Assembly: GCA_010015655.1 (NCBI GenBank)
Contig: ML976672.1
Span: 678,493 to 742,492 of the forward strand
Direction of reading: 5' to 3'
DNA: 64,000 bases
Source of the DNA: Bimuria novae-zelandiae CBS 107.79
Taxonomy: Eukaryota > Ascomycota > Dothideomycetes > Pleosporales > Didymosphaeriaceae
Each line of letters starts with the position of its first letter. The first letter of the stretch is position 1. This document shows, piece after piece, positions 1 to 10,905 of this stretch. A program made the position numbers and the translations under genes. The notes below the pieces were generated by a model. The model was not told the origin of the DNA. It was given only the letters and a program-made list of their open reading frames with translations, and ran no database searches.

Positions 1-1
1 A

Positions 2-361
2 TTTCCCAAAGCTATTGCTCGCGAAGCACGTGCGCGCAGTCCTGATCTCATCGAGGCAGACGATTCGGTCGATCGGATTATCATCGAGATGAACTACGCG
101 TTCACTCTGCAGTCAAGCTACGACAGAATGGCGGATACGATGGAGGCCACCTATGGAGGCGTGCGGCAAAGAGTTTTGGGATGGCAACAGGACGGGACGC
201 TTCCAAAAAGTTACAATCCTCTTTTCATGAACTATGGCTTCTTTCGTCAGGACTACTTCGGGAGATTGAAGCCGGAAAATAGGGCTTTGGCGAGGAGGGT
301 TCAGGAGGAAGTGGATCCTGAGGGACTGTTCCGAACAAGGACTGGAGGATGGAGACCATGA
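2..361 (+). CDS. FAD-linked oxidoreductase, C-terminal end (partial)
   Basis: The frame is open from the left edge of the window to TGA at 359-361, so this is the last ~119 residues of a gene that starts outside. The tail has the layout of the berberine-bridge-like C-terminus of fungal FAD-linked (PCMH-type) oxidases: an aromatic-rich stretch (MNYGFFRQDYFG) followed by a helix and the closing motif VDPEGLFRTRTGGW, close to the family's usual 'DPxGxF...GG' ending. In the family this segment packs over the flavin and substrate pocket. These enzymes oxidise alcohols, sugars or secondary metabolites and are often secreted; the substrate cannot be told from this fragment. The ATG at 89 is internal. 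An unrelated oxidoreductase cannot be excluded because the flavin domain is not visible. Confidence 0.65.
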   Translation, partial: FPKAIAREARARSPDLIEADDSVDRIIIEMNYAFTLQSSYDRMADTMEATYGGVRQRVLGWQQDGTLPKSYNPLFMNYGFFRQDYFGRLKPENRALARRVQEEVDPEGLFRTRTGGWRP

Positions 362-831
362 TCGCTGATGTCTCATTCTATTACAAAGCCAGTTTACGCG
401 CAAATAACTGTCCTACATGCCTGTGTGATAGGAAGCGAGACGAGGTTAGGCCATTAGTTGCCAAGTCAGTTTCGTAGACCAATACCAGTTGCCCTCCTTG
501 ACCCAAATTACGATGCCCTGGTGGTGAAGGAAACGCCACAGTGCTGCAAGTGAATAATCACGCAAATTTTAATTTTACGAGCAGTACTGGGGATCGAGGA
601 GTGTGGATACAATGTGAAAAGACTACACCTTTTTGGGTCAAGACCATGCCTCCTCTATGAAAACCCCGCGACAGGCGTTTACGATTGATGCACACTAAGA
701 TGTCTCTCAGGTATCTCAAAGCCCCAAAGCGATCAAGTAGGCTGCTTATGCATCCCCTCAGGCGATCCAGTCGATTAAGTCCGCTTATCCTAGCCAAACA
801 CATCCTAGTCTTCATGGTGCTCCACAACATC
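362..831. other. intergenic region
   Basis: No supported gene. An open frame (start 685) runs through here into the membrane-protein fragment downstream, but its first ~55 codons look non-coding in composition and probably only prefix the fragment. Confidence 0.4.
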
Positions 832-858
832 TGTAGCCACGTGACTGACGTCAGAGGT
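832..858 (+). repeat. 27-bp sequence repeated at 12609-12635
   Basis: An exact 27-base match, same orientation, links this site to 12609-12635. It includes the E-box-like CACGTG and the CRE-like TGACGTCA. Here it abuts the first recognisable codons of the membrane-protein C-terminal half; at 12.6 kb it is followed by a longer dispersed repeat. It may be the end of a non-autonomous element, or conserved gene sequence carried by that element. Confidence 0.7.
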
Positions 859-1453
859 GCTACCACCTCACTCACATACGATACTGAAGGTGCATTTTAC
901 CAGCCTGGCTTCATCCAGAGCTCGAACATCACGGAAAAAGATAAAGCGAGATCGATTGCACTACAATTGGCGAATAGCTCTTGGCTCGACGCCCGATTTC
1001 ATAAAGCAATGGCCGATCTTGCCAACAACGAATTCACCGTGGAACTGGCTGCTTTGTTCGTTACAGCCATTTCCAGGGTTCCCAATTGGCAGTGGTACGA
1101 TACGTCCTTCACGAAACTGGGGAATATGGGGACGCCTTTCACATATACACGTGTCCTCCAAGGCTATGGACATGGGAGCTCATCCACTGCAGTCATTCTC
1201 TCTGTCACCGAAATAACAGCGTACTGCATAATCGCCATCTCTTACATCGCATACATCCTCATCACTGGTTCTCCAGTCCAGAAAGTCGGATCATCTGGAT
1301 CATACCTCTGTCGGTATCAACTCTATGCAGACCTTCCGCGAAAGTGTTGGAATACGCGTCAACCAAGAAGAGCAGTTGGAGCTGGTGTTTGCGCATGACC
1401 GGGATATTGAGACGAGAGGTTTGAGAAAGATCGAACGTAATAAGGCATACTAA
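859..1453 (+). pseudogene. C-terminal half of a fungal polytopic membrane protein (broken)
   Basis: From about 859 one frame encodes a soluble loop (…SLTYDTEGAFYQPGF…) followed by a C-terminal transmembrane helix (AVILSVTEITAYCIIAISYI then AYILITGS). After about 1270 the recognisable C-terminus continues in another frame (…VGIRVNQEEQLELVFAHDRD…GLRKIERNKAY, stop 1451-1453), so there is a frameshift or small deletion between 1265 and 1310. My recollection of this fungal family (a few N-terminal helices, a large extracellular loop, one C-terminal helix, a short LELVFAHDRD-type tail) fits. The N-terminal half is absent here, and a similar N-terminal half lacking its C-terminus lies at 39837-41320. 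Function unknown. Family assignment is inferred from memory of sequence style. Confidence 0.5.
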
Positions 1454-1610
1454 GCTACTTGATTAATATTGGTTCATTTTGCTAAGAAGGTTGAACAAGA
1501 TCTTGGGGCACGGGTAGGAGAGAGAGACGAGAAATTCGAAGTAAAAGAGCAGTACAGTACGCGACACTGGGTTTCTATACCCACGGCACCTAATACCGAC
1601 ACGACCTTCT

Positions 1611-1652
1611 CCCCCCCCCCCCCCCCCCCCCCNNNNNNNNNNNNNNNNNNNN
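1611..1652. other. poly-C run and 20-base assembly gap
   Basis: 22 consecutive C (1611-1632) run directly into 20 N (1633-1652). The gap is probably of unknown true size and marks where the assembler failed at the homopolymer. Sequence immediately on either side should be treated as possibly non-adjacent. Confidence 0.9.
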
Positions 1653-1833
1653 TACTCCTTTGTTGCAATTTGCCTAAATTGACAAACTCCATTGCGCACG
1701 AATATAGGTTCCATCGCTCGGCGGTTCGTTCTGTTGATGGGCGCCTACCAGCCCGATGGCAGCCGGTAGGCTATATAGGCAGCAGCAGCAGCCCTACCAA
1801 TGCATCACTCTTAACCTCATTTCAACGCCTTCG

Positions 1834-3419
1834 ATGGCTCGCGCGAGCGGTTGGAGAACCCCTGGTGCAGCCCGGACCGCAACCGGACCGCAGCCGGACC
1901 CCCAGCACATCGCCGTCCCCGCAGTTGTACGAGAACTAGACGAGGAGAACAAAGACGCAGATCCCGTACGCCCACGAGGCGGTCGAGGGTCTCGACAGAA
2001 TCGTGGCAATAGACGCCATCCAATCCGGCACCTTTCTCGTGGGTCCTCGACATCTACGAACTCCGTGTCTACTAGTGTCCGCCGCTCTCCCACAAACAGT
2101 GATAGGGCTTCCCGGTCACCTGCATCCGATCTCTTTGCGTACTTCGAAAGCCACCGCTCCCGCTCGTCTTCCGTCTCCGAACGTCAACGCTCACCGACCC
2201 CAATGCCCGAGCAAGGCTAACATCACCAGCCTATCCATCTGCAATATAAATCCGGACGTCGCGGCCCTTAGTCCTCTTGGACCTCTTCAAACTTCGGGAA
2301 AGCGAAAACGTACCCGGCAAGATATGGCTGAAGGTAATCCAACGCCAACCCCGTCCCGAACCTCGGCCTAGGCCAGTTCCGTCCATATCACACTCTGGTG
2401 GAGACGGCCGGGTCCAAAGGAGATGCAATCAGCGACTCTGTATTGCCCGCTCAGGGGTAACACGCAGGACCAAGGAAATCATAAACAGACTTGTCTTACC
2501 CGATCTTGTACCTTCACTAAATACTCAACGCGTTTCGAAACATCGAGCATGCTGACCGTGAAACCGGCACCGGTAAGTGCTCTCATATATGGGAATTCGC
2601 GATACTGATTCAGTTCTAGGCGATTCCTGCACATGGTCATTTTAGAACTTGGTTACCTGCAACATCACTATATCGCCGATGGCACTTATGCATATTTTCT
2701 CAATCATCTTCTTTCCCAGACGCATGCCATGACAAGTGTCAAAGGGTCAGATCTCGGTACATTCGGCCACAAACCCGAAATCTTGCTCGACTTTTACGAG
2801 CTTCGAATACTACAGGATGTCAGCCAGCCTGACGATAGGCAACAGTACGTAATCATGTGTCAGCTACTACGCGACCTCTCGTACATCGATGAACAGAAGA
2901 TTGTTCATCGGGATATTAAGCCCTCGAACATCCGAGTAAGGCGCTCATTTCAAATTGCAATTTCGGATTTCGGATGCGCGACCAATCTCGATGAAACGGG
3001 GAAATTGCTGGCCACGGCTCGAAATATATGCCTACATGGCCAAAGAGGTCATCGTCTCTAGTAATTACGATCAGAAAGTGGACTCATGGTCCGCCGGAGT
3101 CACATTGATGGAGATCGCATATGGGCTTCCATTGAAGCCCACGATAGATCACCAAGCTCTCGGGGATTGGATCACGCAATGGACGACAATAATCGCTCAG
3201 CGCGCAGCCTCTTCAAAAGCAGAAGATACCTTTGCGAATGTGCTCAAGGCACAATTACGAATAGATGCGGATAAGAGCTTGAGCGCTAGGCAATGCCTCG
3301 ACATGGGTGTTCGCAATGGGATTTTCGTGTTGCGTGACGGCATAACGCAATACGTTGATATGGCGAAGGTAAAAGAGGCGACGCGGAGAGAGTGCGAAGG
3401 AGCTAGTGATCCCGAGTGA
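1834..3419 (+). pseudogene. Ser/Thr protein-kinase-like gene, frameshifted
   Basis: Kinase catalytic motifs are clear. The catalytic loop VHRDIKPSNI lies at about 2903-2932 and the metal-binding SDFG at about 2963-2974, in the frame beginning 2633. The continuation of the C-lobe (YMAKEVI in place of YMAPEV, then YDQKVDSWSAGVTLMEI) lies in another frame from about 3028 to 3419. A +1/-2 frameshift therefore sits near 3015-3030. Upstream, 1834-2371 encodes Ser/Arg/Pro-rich low-complexity sequence in two alternating frames (a 1834-2220 segment, then …GKRKRTRQDM…), compatible with a disordered N-terminus. A candidate intron (GTAAGT…TTCTAG) spans 2573-2619. No convincing glycine-rich loop or VAIK lysine is visible, so the N-lobe is missing or in broken frames. 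Either a pseudogene or a real gene with assembly indels; the nearby gap makes the second plausible. Confidence 0.5.
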
Positions 3420-4013
3420 TCGCGCGTGATTGACTACGCAATTTGCATTGATGAGCGGGTGAAGTAGGTACTGATGGTGTTACTACCATAGCTCGATATA
3501 TTGGAACTCGACAAGCCCAACAATGTGCTGCAAGCGTCGTTTCAATCTTTGCAAAATTATTTGCTTTACGGTTTCGAAAAAAAAATTAACCCCTCCATGT
3601 CACACTGTGCGCGAACCGAAGCCCAATTTGTACAAACTTCTGTCGCCGGTTTTCATTCTTGTGGGTGGCCTTTCGAGGATCCCGTCGAGTTGCATCTAGT
3701 GCTTACACATATTCAGAATATCAAGTCAAAATGGTTGCGAAAAATGTAACGCATCAAGGCTTACTAAGTCACTTGACTCGAATTGTGGTTTCTCACTCCG
3801 TGTTCTAGACCAACATTATCCTGTATCTGTCCTCTCCTAAGACGTCTTCTTGCTGTTGAGTAGTCTTAGATGAGTAGATTATCCATAGCTCTGAAGCTCT
3901 TGATGGTTATATCTAATGCGGCGAAATTTCCAACGGAAAATCTTGGCGAGGTCACTCAAGTGAGGTGAGTACAATGCTTGCAAATGTCCTCAAGTAGAAC
4001 ATTTTCGAATGTG
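3420..4013. other. intergenic region
   Basis: No supported gene. An 82-codon open frame at 3501-3749 shows no recognisable domain or start context and is left out. Confidence 0.4.
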
Positions 4014-4018
4014 AAGTT

Positions 4019-4211
4019 TGTCACGGTTTATGGCTCTTACTCTACAAGATAGTTGCTCCTACCTTGACATGGTTGCGACTTACCTTCTTTCTGTCTAGGA
4101 CTAGCGTTGTTTGTGCCTGCGCACCTATACCTTCTGTAGCTTCTAGATAGAACAACCTCAGTTCAATCCTTCAATTTTCCTGCGTACTGTCCAGCTCTGC
4201 TTACCGCGACA
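4019..4211 (+). repeat. 5' LTR of copia element
   Basis: 193 bp, begins TGTCACGG and ends CCGCGACA. I see no difference from the 3' copy. Confidence 0.93.
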
Positions 4212-4232
4212 GTTATGAGCCCGGCTTGCACC
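4212..4232 (+). promoter_or_regulatory. primer-binding site, half-tRNA-Met(i) type
   Basis: Directly after the 5' LTR, GTTATGAGCCC is complementary to GGGCUCAUAAC, the anticodon stem-loop (CAU) of eukaryotic initiator Met tRNA rather than to a tRNA 3' CCA end. Priming from an internally cleaved tRNA half is known for Drosophila copia and relatives. Confidence 0.65.
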
Positions 4233-4399
4233 TTAGATTGTTCTCACCTGCTGCTATAACGTTACTTAACACACGAGCTGCACGTTGCTATACCGCGTTC
4301 TTTACAACGCACCTGTTACCGCGTTCTCACAACGCACATACTAGGATCTCTGCCTGGATCCATCAATACAGTCAACTATAGCCTCTATAATAGCTACTA

Positions 4400-5700
4400 A
4401 GTCCGACCCCGCAGTGACGCGTGTCACTATTATACTAAACACACCAGACAACTGGTTTACCTAGTTGTTTATTCGCCGAGACGTTGCCAACCGCCACGGT
4501 CTCTGGCAGTACATTAACCCTGACGTAGCGAAGGAGAATCTCCCCAAGCTACAAGAGCTAATTAAGCCTTAACTTACTAATTACGAGCTTAAAGCTACCA
4601 GGCTCTCTTACCTTACCGCCAACAATCAAGAATCCTATCGATAGGAATGCGATCGATGGGAACACCACCGCACTAAGTACTATACTTAAATAAAGGCACT
4701 AGCTAACCTAAACACAGATATTAGCAAGACGATTACTGCACGTTACATACACCTAATTAAGGATTACGATACCCCGTACAACTAACTAGTTATACTTAAA
4801 AAGTTCTTTTATCCTACAGACGCGACACGCCGTCGCGAGCTAGCTAATAAATATAACACCCTTAAGACTACGCCACGAGCTACGAAGAAGATTAAGCAAT
4901 AGCTATTAAACTAGGTATATATTATAGCTTAGGGCAAGGCTGTCAGCTTGCCTGAGACTAATAGTAATTAACTACAGGAGGACTTCCTTATTGCCTATAA
5001 GGCAATTAATTAGGAATACGCCACTTCCTGCCTGCGCGAGATCTTCAAGCATAAAGCGCGAGGCACCACTACCAAGATCTTATCTCTAGAGACGTACGTC
5101 GCCGAGATAACTACATATCTACGCCGCACCAAGCCACACTCAACAGGCCTGGCGGTAACCGCTGCCGAGCTTGGAGTCGCAAAGCAAGTTAATTCACAGA
5201 CTACAAAGGGCAATCGCGGTGGCAGCCATAACCAAGACAAGCCACCCAGAAACTGTGTCTGTGGAAAGAAGTATTAGTACACTAACTACTTTATTCTTAA
5301 CCTACGCAACCCACAACGTCCGAAGGACTATTAGCCTATAGCTAAGGCTATACGCAAGGTTAAGGAAGCGCGAAAGGACTCTAAGATTAATATACATATT
5401 AAGACTACTCTCGAGAAGTAGATAGCCTAACAACCTTAAAACACAGGATTACTGCGAGTTAATAATGGCAATCCTCCTACTAAGAACAGCAACACGTTTG
5501 TGGTGATTACTAGCCCATTACACATAAGCCTCGATCAAGTCGATTCTCTTGAGCCCAATTCTCTCGATCCCAAATCTCTTGAATCTCTCGAAGAACAATC
5601 GAACAACAATTTAAAAATAATCATATTAGACAATAACGCTGAGCCTAACGGAGAGCTCACAGTAATAGTTAGAGACGACGCTGATAAGGCTAAGCTCCTT
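4400..5700 (+). pseudogene. copia gag region, interrupted by stops
   Basis: Conceptual reading through TAG/TAA gives a gag-like protein rich in Lys, Arg, Tyr and Leu (…NWFTWLFIRRDVANRHGLW…, …YLRRTKPHSTGLAVTAAELG…). It ends near a degenerate cysteine cluster (CVCGKK…, about 5253-5270) in the zinc-knuckle position. The last open part (5500-5706) is uninterrupted but has no domain. Packaging role is inferred from position only. Confidence 0.6.
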
Positions 5701-8700
5701 AACTAATAAATTATTAATTTAGGGTCAAACACCCACGTTATCAATACAGAGTCATGGCATGGCTAAAAGAGGATAAACAACAATCCGTAACGTCGCTATA
5801 TTCACGCTAGCAATAGCCAAATCTTAATCACGGCTTAGGGCACGATAGAACTCGTCGCTCAAACACTACACGGGACATAAACGCTAGAGTTAACGCATAT
5901 CGTATATATTAAAGGCTTTCTTACAAGCTTGTTAGGACTTGCTCGCTATCGTACAGAGTCTATCCACTTTAACTCTGGCCGCGATGTCCTGTACATGTAT
6001 CAACTATTAAACGTTATCGCCCAACTCGAGTACAATGGAGGCCACTGGCTAATAGATGCTAAACCGTCACATCAACCGCCACTATCGCTTCTACGCTCAC
6101 TATTAAGTACGTTTAGGGCATTATACCGCCCGTCGTACGCGCTAAAGCCTACTAATATTATTAATCAGCGTGCTACTCATTATATCTAGGCCTATCTAGG
6201 CTAGAAAGCAGTTAACCATCTTAAATCAAACGTTAAAGGTGTTCAATTAACTAGAGAACACATAGACTGTCGATGTCAGACATATATTAAGACTCGAATA
6301 ACTCATATCATCTCAAGGCGCCCGGCCGAGAGCCGCGCACAAAAACCGTTCTATCGAATCGCGATAGACCTGATCTACATCATCCCTGTGGGAGAGGAGT
6401 GTATCGACGGCAGCAAGTACGCCCTGCACTCTATGGACGAATACTTAAAGTGGCATGAGATCACCATATCACGACGCAAGGATAAGTCAACACTTACACG
6501 TTAGTTTATGTCCTTAATCCGCAAAATCCAGCGTGTGTACAACGCTAACGTAGTCGCCATTTAATGCGACAACAAGAAAGGATTTAGAAACGATCTTATT
6601 AACACAACAAAAGAGCTAGGTATGCTGTATAAGCCAGCACCAGCCGGAACAAAGGAGCCAAATGGACTAATCGAACGCGCTGGCGGAGTACTCACTCAGC
6701 GAGCTCGCGCTATGCGCATACACGCCAATCTGCCAAAGAGTCTATCACATGAGCTGTATCGCACCGCCGCATATATACTCAATCGCACGCCTACTAAAGC
6801 ACTAGGATGGAAGACACCGTACAAGGTAGTATGGGAACAAAAACCACTCGTCGCTCATATAAGGCCTATCAGCTATCGCGCCTACGTCTATAATCGCGAT
6901 CTAAGAGCTGCTGACAAGCTTAAATCACGCACTCTAATTAGCCACTTTATTAGCTACTAAGGCACTAATATCTTCCGCATCTAGCTGCCTATAAAAGATA
7001 CTATTATCGTCACCCGCGACGTCGTATTCGAGCCTACACTCTTCTTTAATAGGATAGATAGGTATGCGTCAGGATCAGTGCTCGAAGAGGTAATCAAACT
7101 ACTCAAATATCCAGAAGAATATTAACATAATAATGTTAGTATTAAAGATCTATTAACTGCTCGTCAACGTCGCCACCTAGCAGAGACACCTACGACCTCA
7201 GCTTCGAGAGCTGCAGGCTCCCAGGTGGGGGGTGAACAGATAGACGACGCATTCGAATCGACACAGCAACAGCAATAGCTGCCTACTCTAAGACCTACAA
7301 TGTCTACTGCCATAAGCAATCACACTCCTGAGAGTGATAAAGTACCCGAGGGCTATCACCAACGCGGCGAGAGAGCTCCACGAGACGTTAACCTAGACCT
7401 AACTAACACGAGCTTAATTATCACTGGCAAACGCAATTAAAAGCAGAAAGATCTAAATAACTTTGCAATTTACATATACGTAACAGCGCTAGGAGCTACA
7501 CCTCTTATTAACTATCTCTATACATTTTCGACCGAGATTCGCTCTATACCTACTATAGATAAGATACCAAGAATCTATTAATCGCAGCTACCACCTCTGC
7601 CGAAGGCAATAAAGCAGCTTAAAACACACACATTTAGTAATCAATTTCAACGCGCTATAGAGGTTAAGTGGCAAGCTCTACGCGCCAAAGGAGTCTTTAG
7701 GAAGACTACAAAAACAAAGGCCTCTACAGACGCTAAGGTGCTACCGTTAATGTGGATATTTGCATATAAGATTGACGAAGAAGGATACCTCTTACAGTTT
7801 AAAACTTAACTTGTTGTTCGAGGAGATCTTTAAGCTCTACTTAACGACATATACGCTGCTACACTCGTAATTTACAACTTTCGCGCTCTTATTACAATCG
7901 CCAATTACTTTAGTCTAGAGCTAAAGCAGTATAATGTCCCTACTGCCTTCCTGAACGCTAAGATCGATCGAAAACTGTACGCTGAAACACCTAAGGCGTT
8001 CCGCCATACTACAGGCGAGATCATGCTGGTACTCCGCGCCCTGTACGGCCTGAAGGAGTCACCAATCCTATGGTACAATAAACTACGTCGACAACTTATT
8101 AAGCTAGGTCTAAAGCTAGTTAAAGGCTTTCCTTGCTTATACACGAGCTACTAGCTTATCCTATTCGTCTATATTAACGACATTATCATGGCATATTATC
8201 AGTCTAATGCCTATTACCACAGGTCTTTTAAGAAGGATCTGGTGGACCTATACAACATTAAAGCTATAGGAGACCTTACCTAGTTTCTCGGAATCCATAT
8301 TATACGCGATCGAGCCCTGCACAAGACGTAGCTAGTCCAGAACGCGTTCATCAACAAGGTATACGCTCAATTTAGCATCAAAGCTATAGGCAAGGCTCCA
8401 GATATTCCACTAGCAAAGAACTAGCTACCACAGTCTACTAAGGAACCTAATTCATCGCGAACAAAGCTCTATCAGCAACTAGTTAGCTCTCTCGCATATA
8501 TCGCTGTCTAGGGTAGACCTAACGTCGCCCGAACGCACGTCGTCTTTGCTTGTCACCTTACCAACCCAGGACAGTCACACATCTCGAAAATCCGGAAGAC
8601 CTGGCGCTACCTACTCAGCACGAAGGCTCTTGCACTTGAAGCCTCTGCTAGCGCGCAGGACATGGCTGAGTATCTATCTAACGATCCAACATATCGCGAT

Positions 8701-9230
8701 CCTCTCTTCTTTAGATCCTCTAACGCCTCATACGCTAACGAGCCTAAGACTCGCCAAAGCTCTTAAGGCTATGCTTTTAAGTTTAGAGGACTAATAATTA
8801 ACTAGAAGTTAACAGTACAACGCACAGTTACAAAATTAATTATAGAATCTAAATTACTAGCTCTATCACTTGCTAGCTCGTAGATAGAAGAATAGATGCG
8901 ATTCTTCTCTAGTATTAACCTTACTCTTAACTGTACACCTACTATCTGGTGTGACAATTAGCAGACCGTTAGTATTATTACTAAATAGTAAGACAAGCTT
9001 CATACAAAGGTCAAACATGTCAATATCCACCAGCTCTAGATTCGACAGGAAGTCGAAGCCTCTCGTATCAACGTCAAATAGGTCCCCACCAACCATATGC
9101 CTGCCAATAGACTCACAAAGATTCTACCTAAACAGAAGTTTGCAGACTTCGTCCGCCAAATTGGCCTTATTAATGTTACTAAGCGTCTGAAGGGCCTGCG
9201 TCAAACTAATGGCAACAATCTTGATGGTAT
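5700..9230 (+). pseudogene. copia pol: protease, integrase, RT, RNase H (degraded)
   Basis: A protease-like segment (about 5720-5960) is followed by the integrase region. This has the core …FYRIAIDLIYIIPVG… near 6350 and …APAGTKEPNGLIERAGG… at 6646-6690, the conserved downstream block with the catalytic Glu, and then a GKT-poor C-terminus. RT follows: …LYGLKESPILWY… at 8041-8075 and the YxDD equivalent LFVYINDIIMA at about 8161-8193 (YIND in place of YVDD). RNase H is suggested by …SSNASYANEPKTRQSSQGY… near 8716-8775 and …WCDNQQTVSI… near 8948. Nearly every interruption is a TAG or TAA explained by one transition. Longest intact pieces are 6622-6960 and 8546-8794. Confidence 0.85.
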
Positions 9231-9298
9231 CTATATACACTGATACTAATTAGCTGTTATTGACTCCCTGCCTGGGCGTCCACGCCAGCTGGGGGGTG

Positions 9299-9491
9299 TG
9301 TCACGGTTTATGGCTCTTACTCTACAAGATAGTTGCTCCTACCTTGACATGGTTGCGACTTACCTTCTTTCTGTCTAGGACTAGCGTTGTTTGTGCCTGC
9401 GCACCTATACCTTCTGTAGCTTCTAGATAGAACAACCTCAGTTCAATCCTTCAATTTTCCTGCGTACTGTCCAGCTCTGCTTACCGCGACA
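9299..9491 (+). repeat. 3' LTR of copia element
   Basis: 193 bp, same sequence as 4019-4211; followed by target-site copy AAGTT at 9492-9496. Confidence 0.93.
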
Positions 9492-9496
9492 AAGTT

Positions 9497-9814
9497 TGAC
9501 TGCTAGGCGGAGGTCTAGAACTGTAATCCTGAGTTCGGCCCCCACAATTGATCCCTGCCGCCGTGTTTCCAACTTACGCCCGTAGGATTTGAGAAACGCC
9601 TGTAGGATTTGGGAATGAGGGGTAGCTCAGTGAGTATCACATCCCATGAGATATTGAACAGACCGTACCCATGGTAACCAGGAAGGCTCTAACTGTCTTA
9701 TTATCGTCGTCGGGGCTCGATATCGCACACTCCAGAATCGCACAGGTTTCAAAACTAAGCCGATTCCCCTTGGAACCTTACCTCGGAAGCAACGCTCATC
9801 TTTCCGAAACCAAG
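9497..9814. other. intergenic region upstream of the VOC gene
   Basis: Probably the 5' region of the VOC gene. It contains an imperfect direct repeat of about 16 bp (…GTAGGATTTG… at about 9582 and 9602) and a stretch resembling the 5' arm of a tRNA (see rejected items). No gene supported. Confidence 0.4.
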
Positions 9815-10519
9815 ATGATGCTCTCAGTCTTCATCCTCAGCATCCTCACAGGTCTCCTTCCCAAAGCCTTAACGGACATCCCCGAAACGGCGCCCAATTC
9901 CACAGACGTTCAAACAAACATCTTCTCATTCTCCGATTCCTGCGACCTCAAAGCTGCATTCCACGCTTACAGTATCAGCCACCTAAGCCTCGTTACCAGC
10001 AACCTCACTCGCGCTATCGCATTCTACGAGCAAGGACTTGGCCTCCAGCACATCTTCACCTACAACCCCATCCCAAAATACCACATTGCGTACCTAGGCC
10101 ACAACACCGCCAACTTTACCTCATGCGCAGAGTTTACCCAAAGGAAGAACGAAGTCAAGGGACTAGTTGAATTCATCTATCTCGAAGGCGCTACAAACAA
10201 GCCACTGTCGACGATGCAGAAGCCGAATACGTACTCGCACTTTGGCCTCGTCGTGCCGGATGTGAAAGTGGCGGAGGAGCGTATTATTACACTGGGAGGA
10301 AAAGTGATCAAGGGTACAGGCGAGGAGTTGGACGTGACGAACAACGAGTTGACGAACGCATATGAGCTGGGGGTGGAAGCTATAGGCAGTTTGCAGGAGG
10401 GGGAACTCGAGGCGATAGCAGAGGCTTTTAGGGATCCGAGCACGGGGGCGACAGCGAGCTCTTTTGTGGCGGATCCGGATGGCAACTTGATTGAGATCCA
10501 GCCGCCGGTGTTTGAGTAG
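9815..10519 (+). CDS. secreted VOC-superfamily (glyoxalase I-like) protein
   Basis: 234 residues, no intron. The frame is open further upstream (from 9671), but the ATG at 9815 starts a clean signal peptide (MMLSVFILSILTGLLPKALT), so I place the start there. Two vicinal-oxygen-chelate modules are visible: …SISHLSLVTSNLTRAIAFYE… in the first half, and …SHFGLVVPDVKVAEERI… with …FVADPDGNLIEIQ in the second. The expected metal ligands are present in glyoxalase I order: His (ISHLSL), Glu (VEFIYLE), His (YSHFGL), Glu (NLIEIQ). Family members isomerise hemithioacetals or cleave and bind small molecules. Secretion is unusual for lactoylglutathione lyase, so an extracellular dioxygenase-like or binding role is as likely. 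Several N-x-S/T sites fit a secreted protein. Confidence 0.85.
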   Translation: MMLSVFILSILTGLLPKALTDIPETAPNSTDVQTNIFSFSDSCDLKAAFHAYSISHLSLVTSNLTRAIAFYEQGLGLQHIFTYNPIPKYHIAYLGHNTANFTSCAEFTQRKNEVKGLVEFIYLEGATNKPLSTMQKPNTYSHFGLVVPDVKVAEERIITLGGKVIKGTGEELDVTNNELTNAYELGVEAIGSLQEGELEAIAEAFRDPSTGATASSFVADPDGNLIEIQPPVFE

Positions 10520-10905
10520 GGCGTGGACGCATGCGGCAGGTGTCTGGTTGGCTTTGAGTTGTGAACCGATGGCTTTGGTGGCTGTGGATATAGCAAGGGT
10601 ACGTTGAACAGCCCTTTCGGTTGGTGGAGGAAGTGTATGTATGTGAAACCATGGAAGTTAGGAAACGGGCTGAAAGCTCAAAGAAGCACTGGAATAACGG
10701 TAAATGATGTTTATGCAAAACACTGTTCAACCCGCAAAATGGCACAAGAAGTCAAAGAGTCACCCTATGAATTTTTGTAAAATATATACATGCACGGCAT
10801 GTGCCAAGAATGTAAAAGTGCAAAAACCTGCTTTCAAAGCTTCCAACCTTGTTGAAGTGCCCCATAGAACACCGAGAAATGCTCATCCGCTCATGACCTC
10901 GACCT
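10520..10905. other. convergent intergenic region
   Basis: 3' flanks of the VOC gene (plus) and pectate lyase (minus). No gene seen. Confidence 0.5.

Larger units (their letters stand above)
4019..9491 (+). mobile_element. Ty1/copia LTR retrotransposon, full length, RIP-degraded
   Basis: Two 193-bp LTRs that look identical (4019-4211 and 9299-9491), both TG…CA, are flanked by the 5-bp target duplication AAGTT (4014-4018 and 9492-9496). Inside, reading through TAG/TAA stops, the order is gag (zinc-knuckle-like end), protease, integrase, reverse transcriptase, RNase H, which is the Ty1/copia order. The stops mostly replace CAG, CAA or TGG, as expected of CpA-to-TpA decay on either strand. A polypurine tract (CTGGGGGGTG) directly precedes the 3' LTR. 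The element is non-autonomous as it stands. It lies between the kinase-like relic and the VOC gene. Confidence 0.93.

Noticed and set aside
1463..1939. Open frames across the poly-C run and N gap
   Set aside because: They translate through unknown bases and a homopolymer; no domain.
4019..9491. Alternative genetic code or programmed readthrough of the many TAG codons
   Set aside because: TAA also occurs, and the same pattern appears on elements of both orientations, so directed C-to-T mutation is the simpler cause; host genes use TAG as a normal stop.
9615..9665. tRNA-like stretch GGGGTAGCTCAGTGAGTAT upstream of the VOC gene
   Set aside because: Resembles a tRNA acceptor and D-arm, but no anticodon stem, T-arm (GGTTCRANNCC) or matching 3' acceptor follows.
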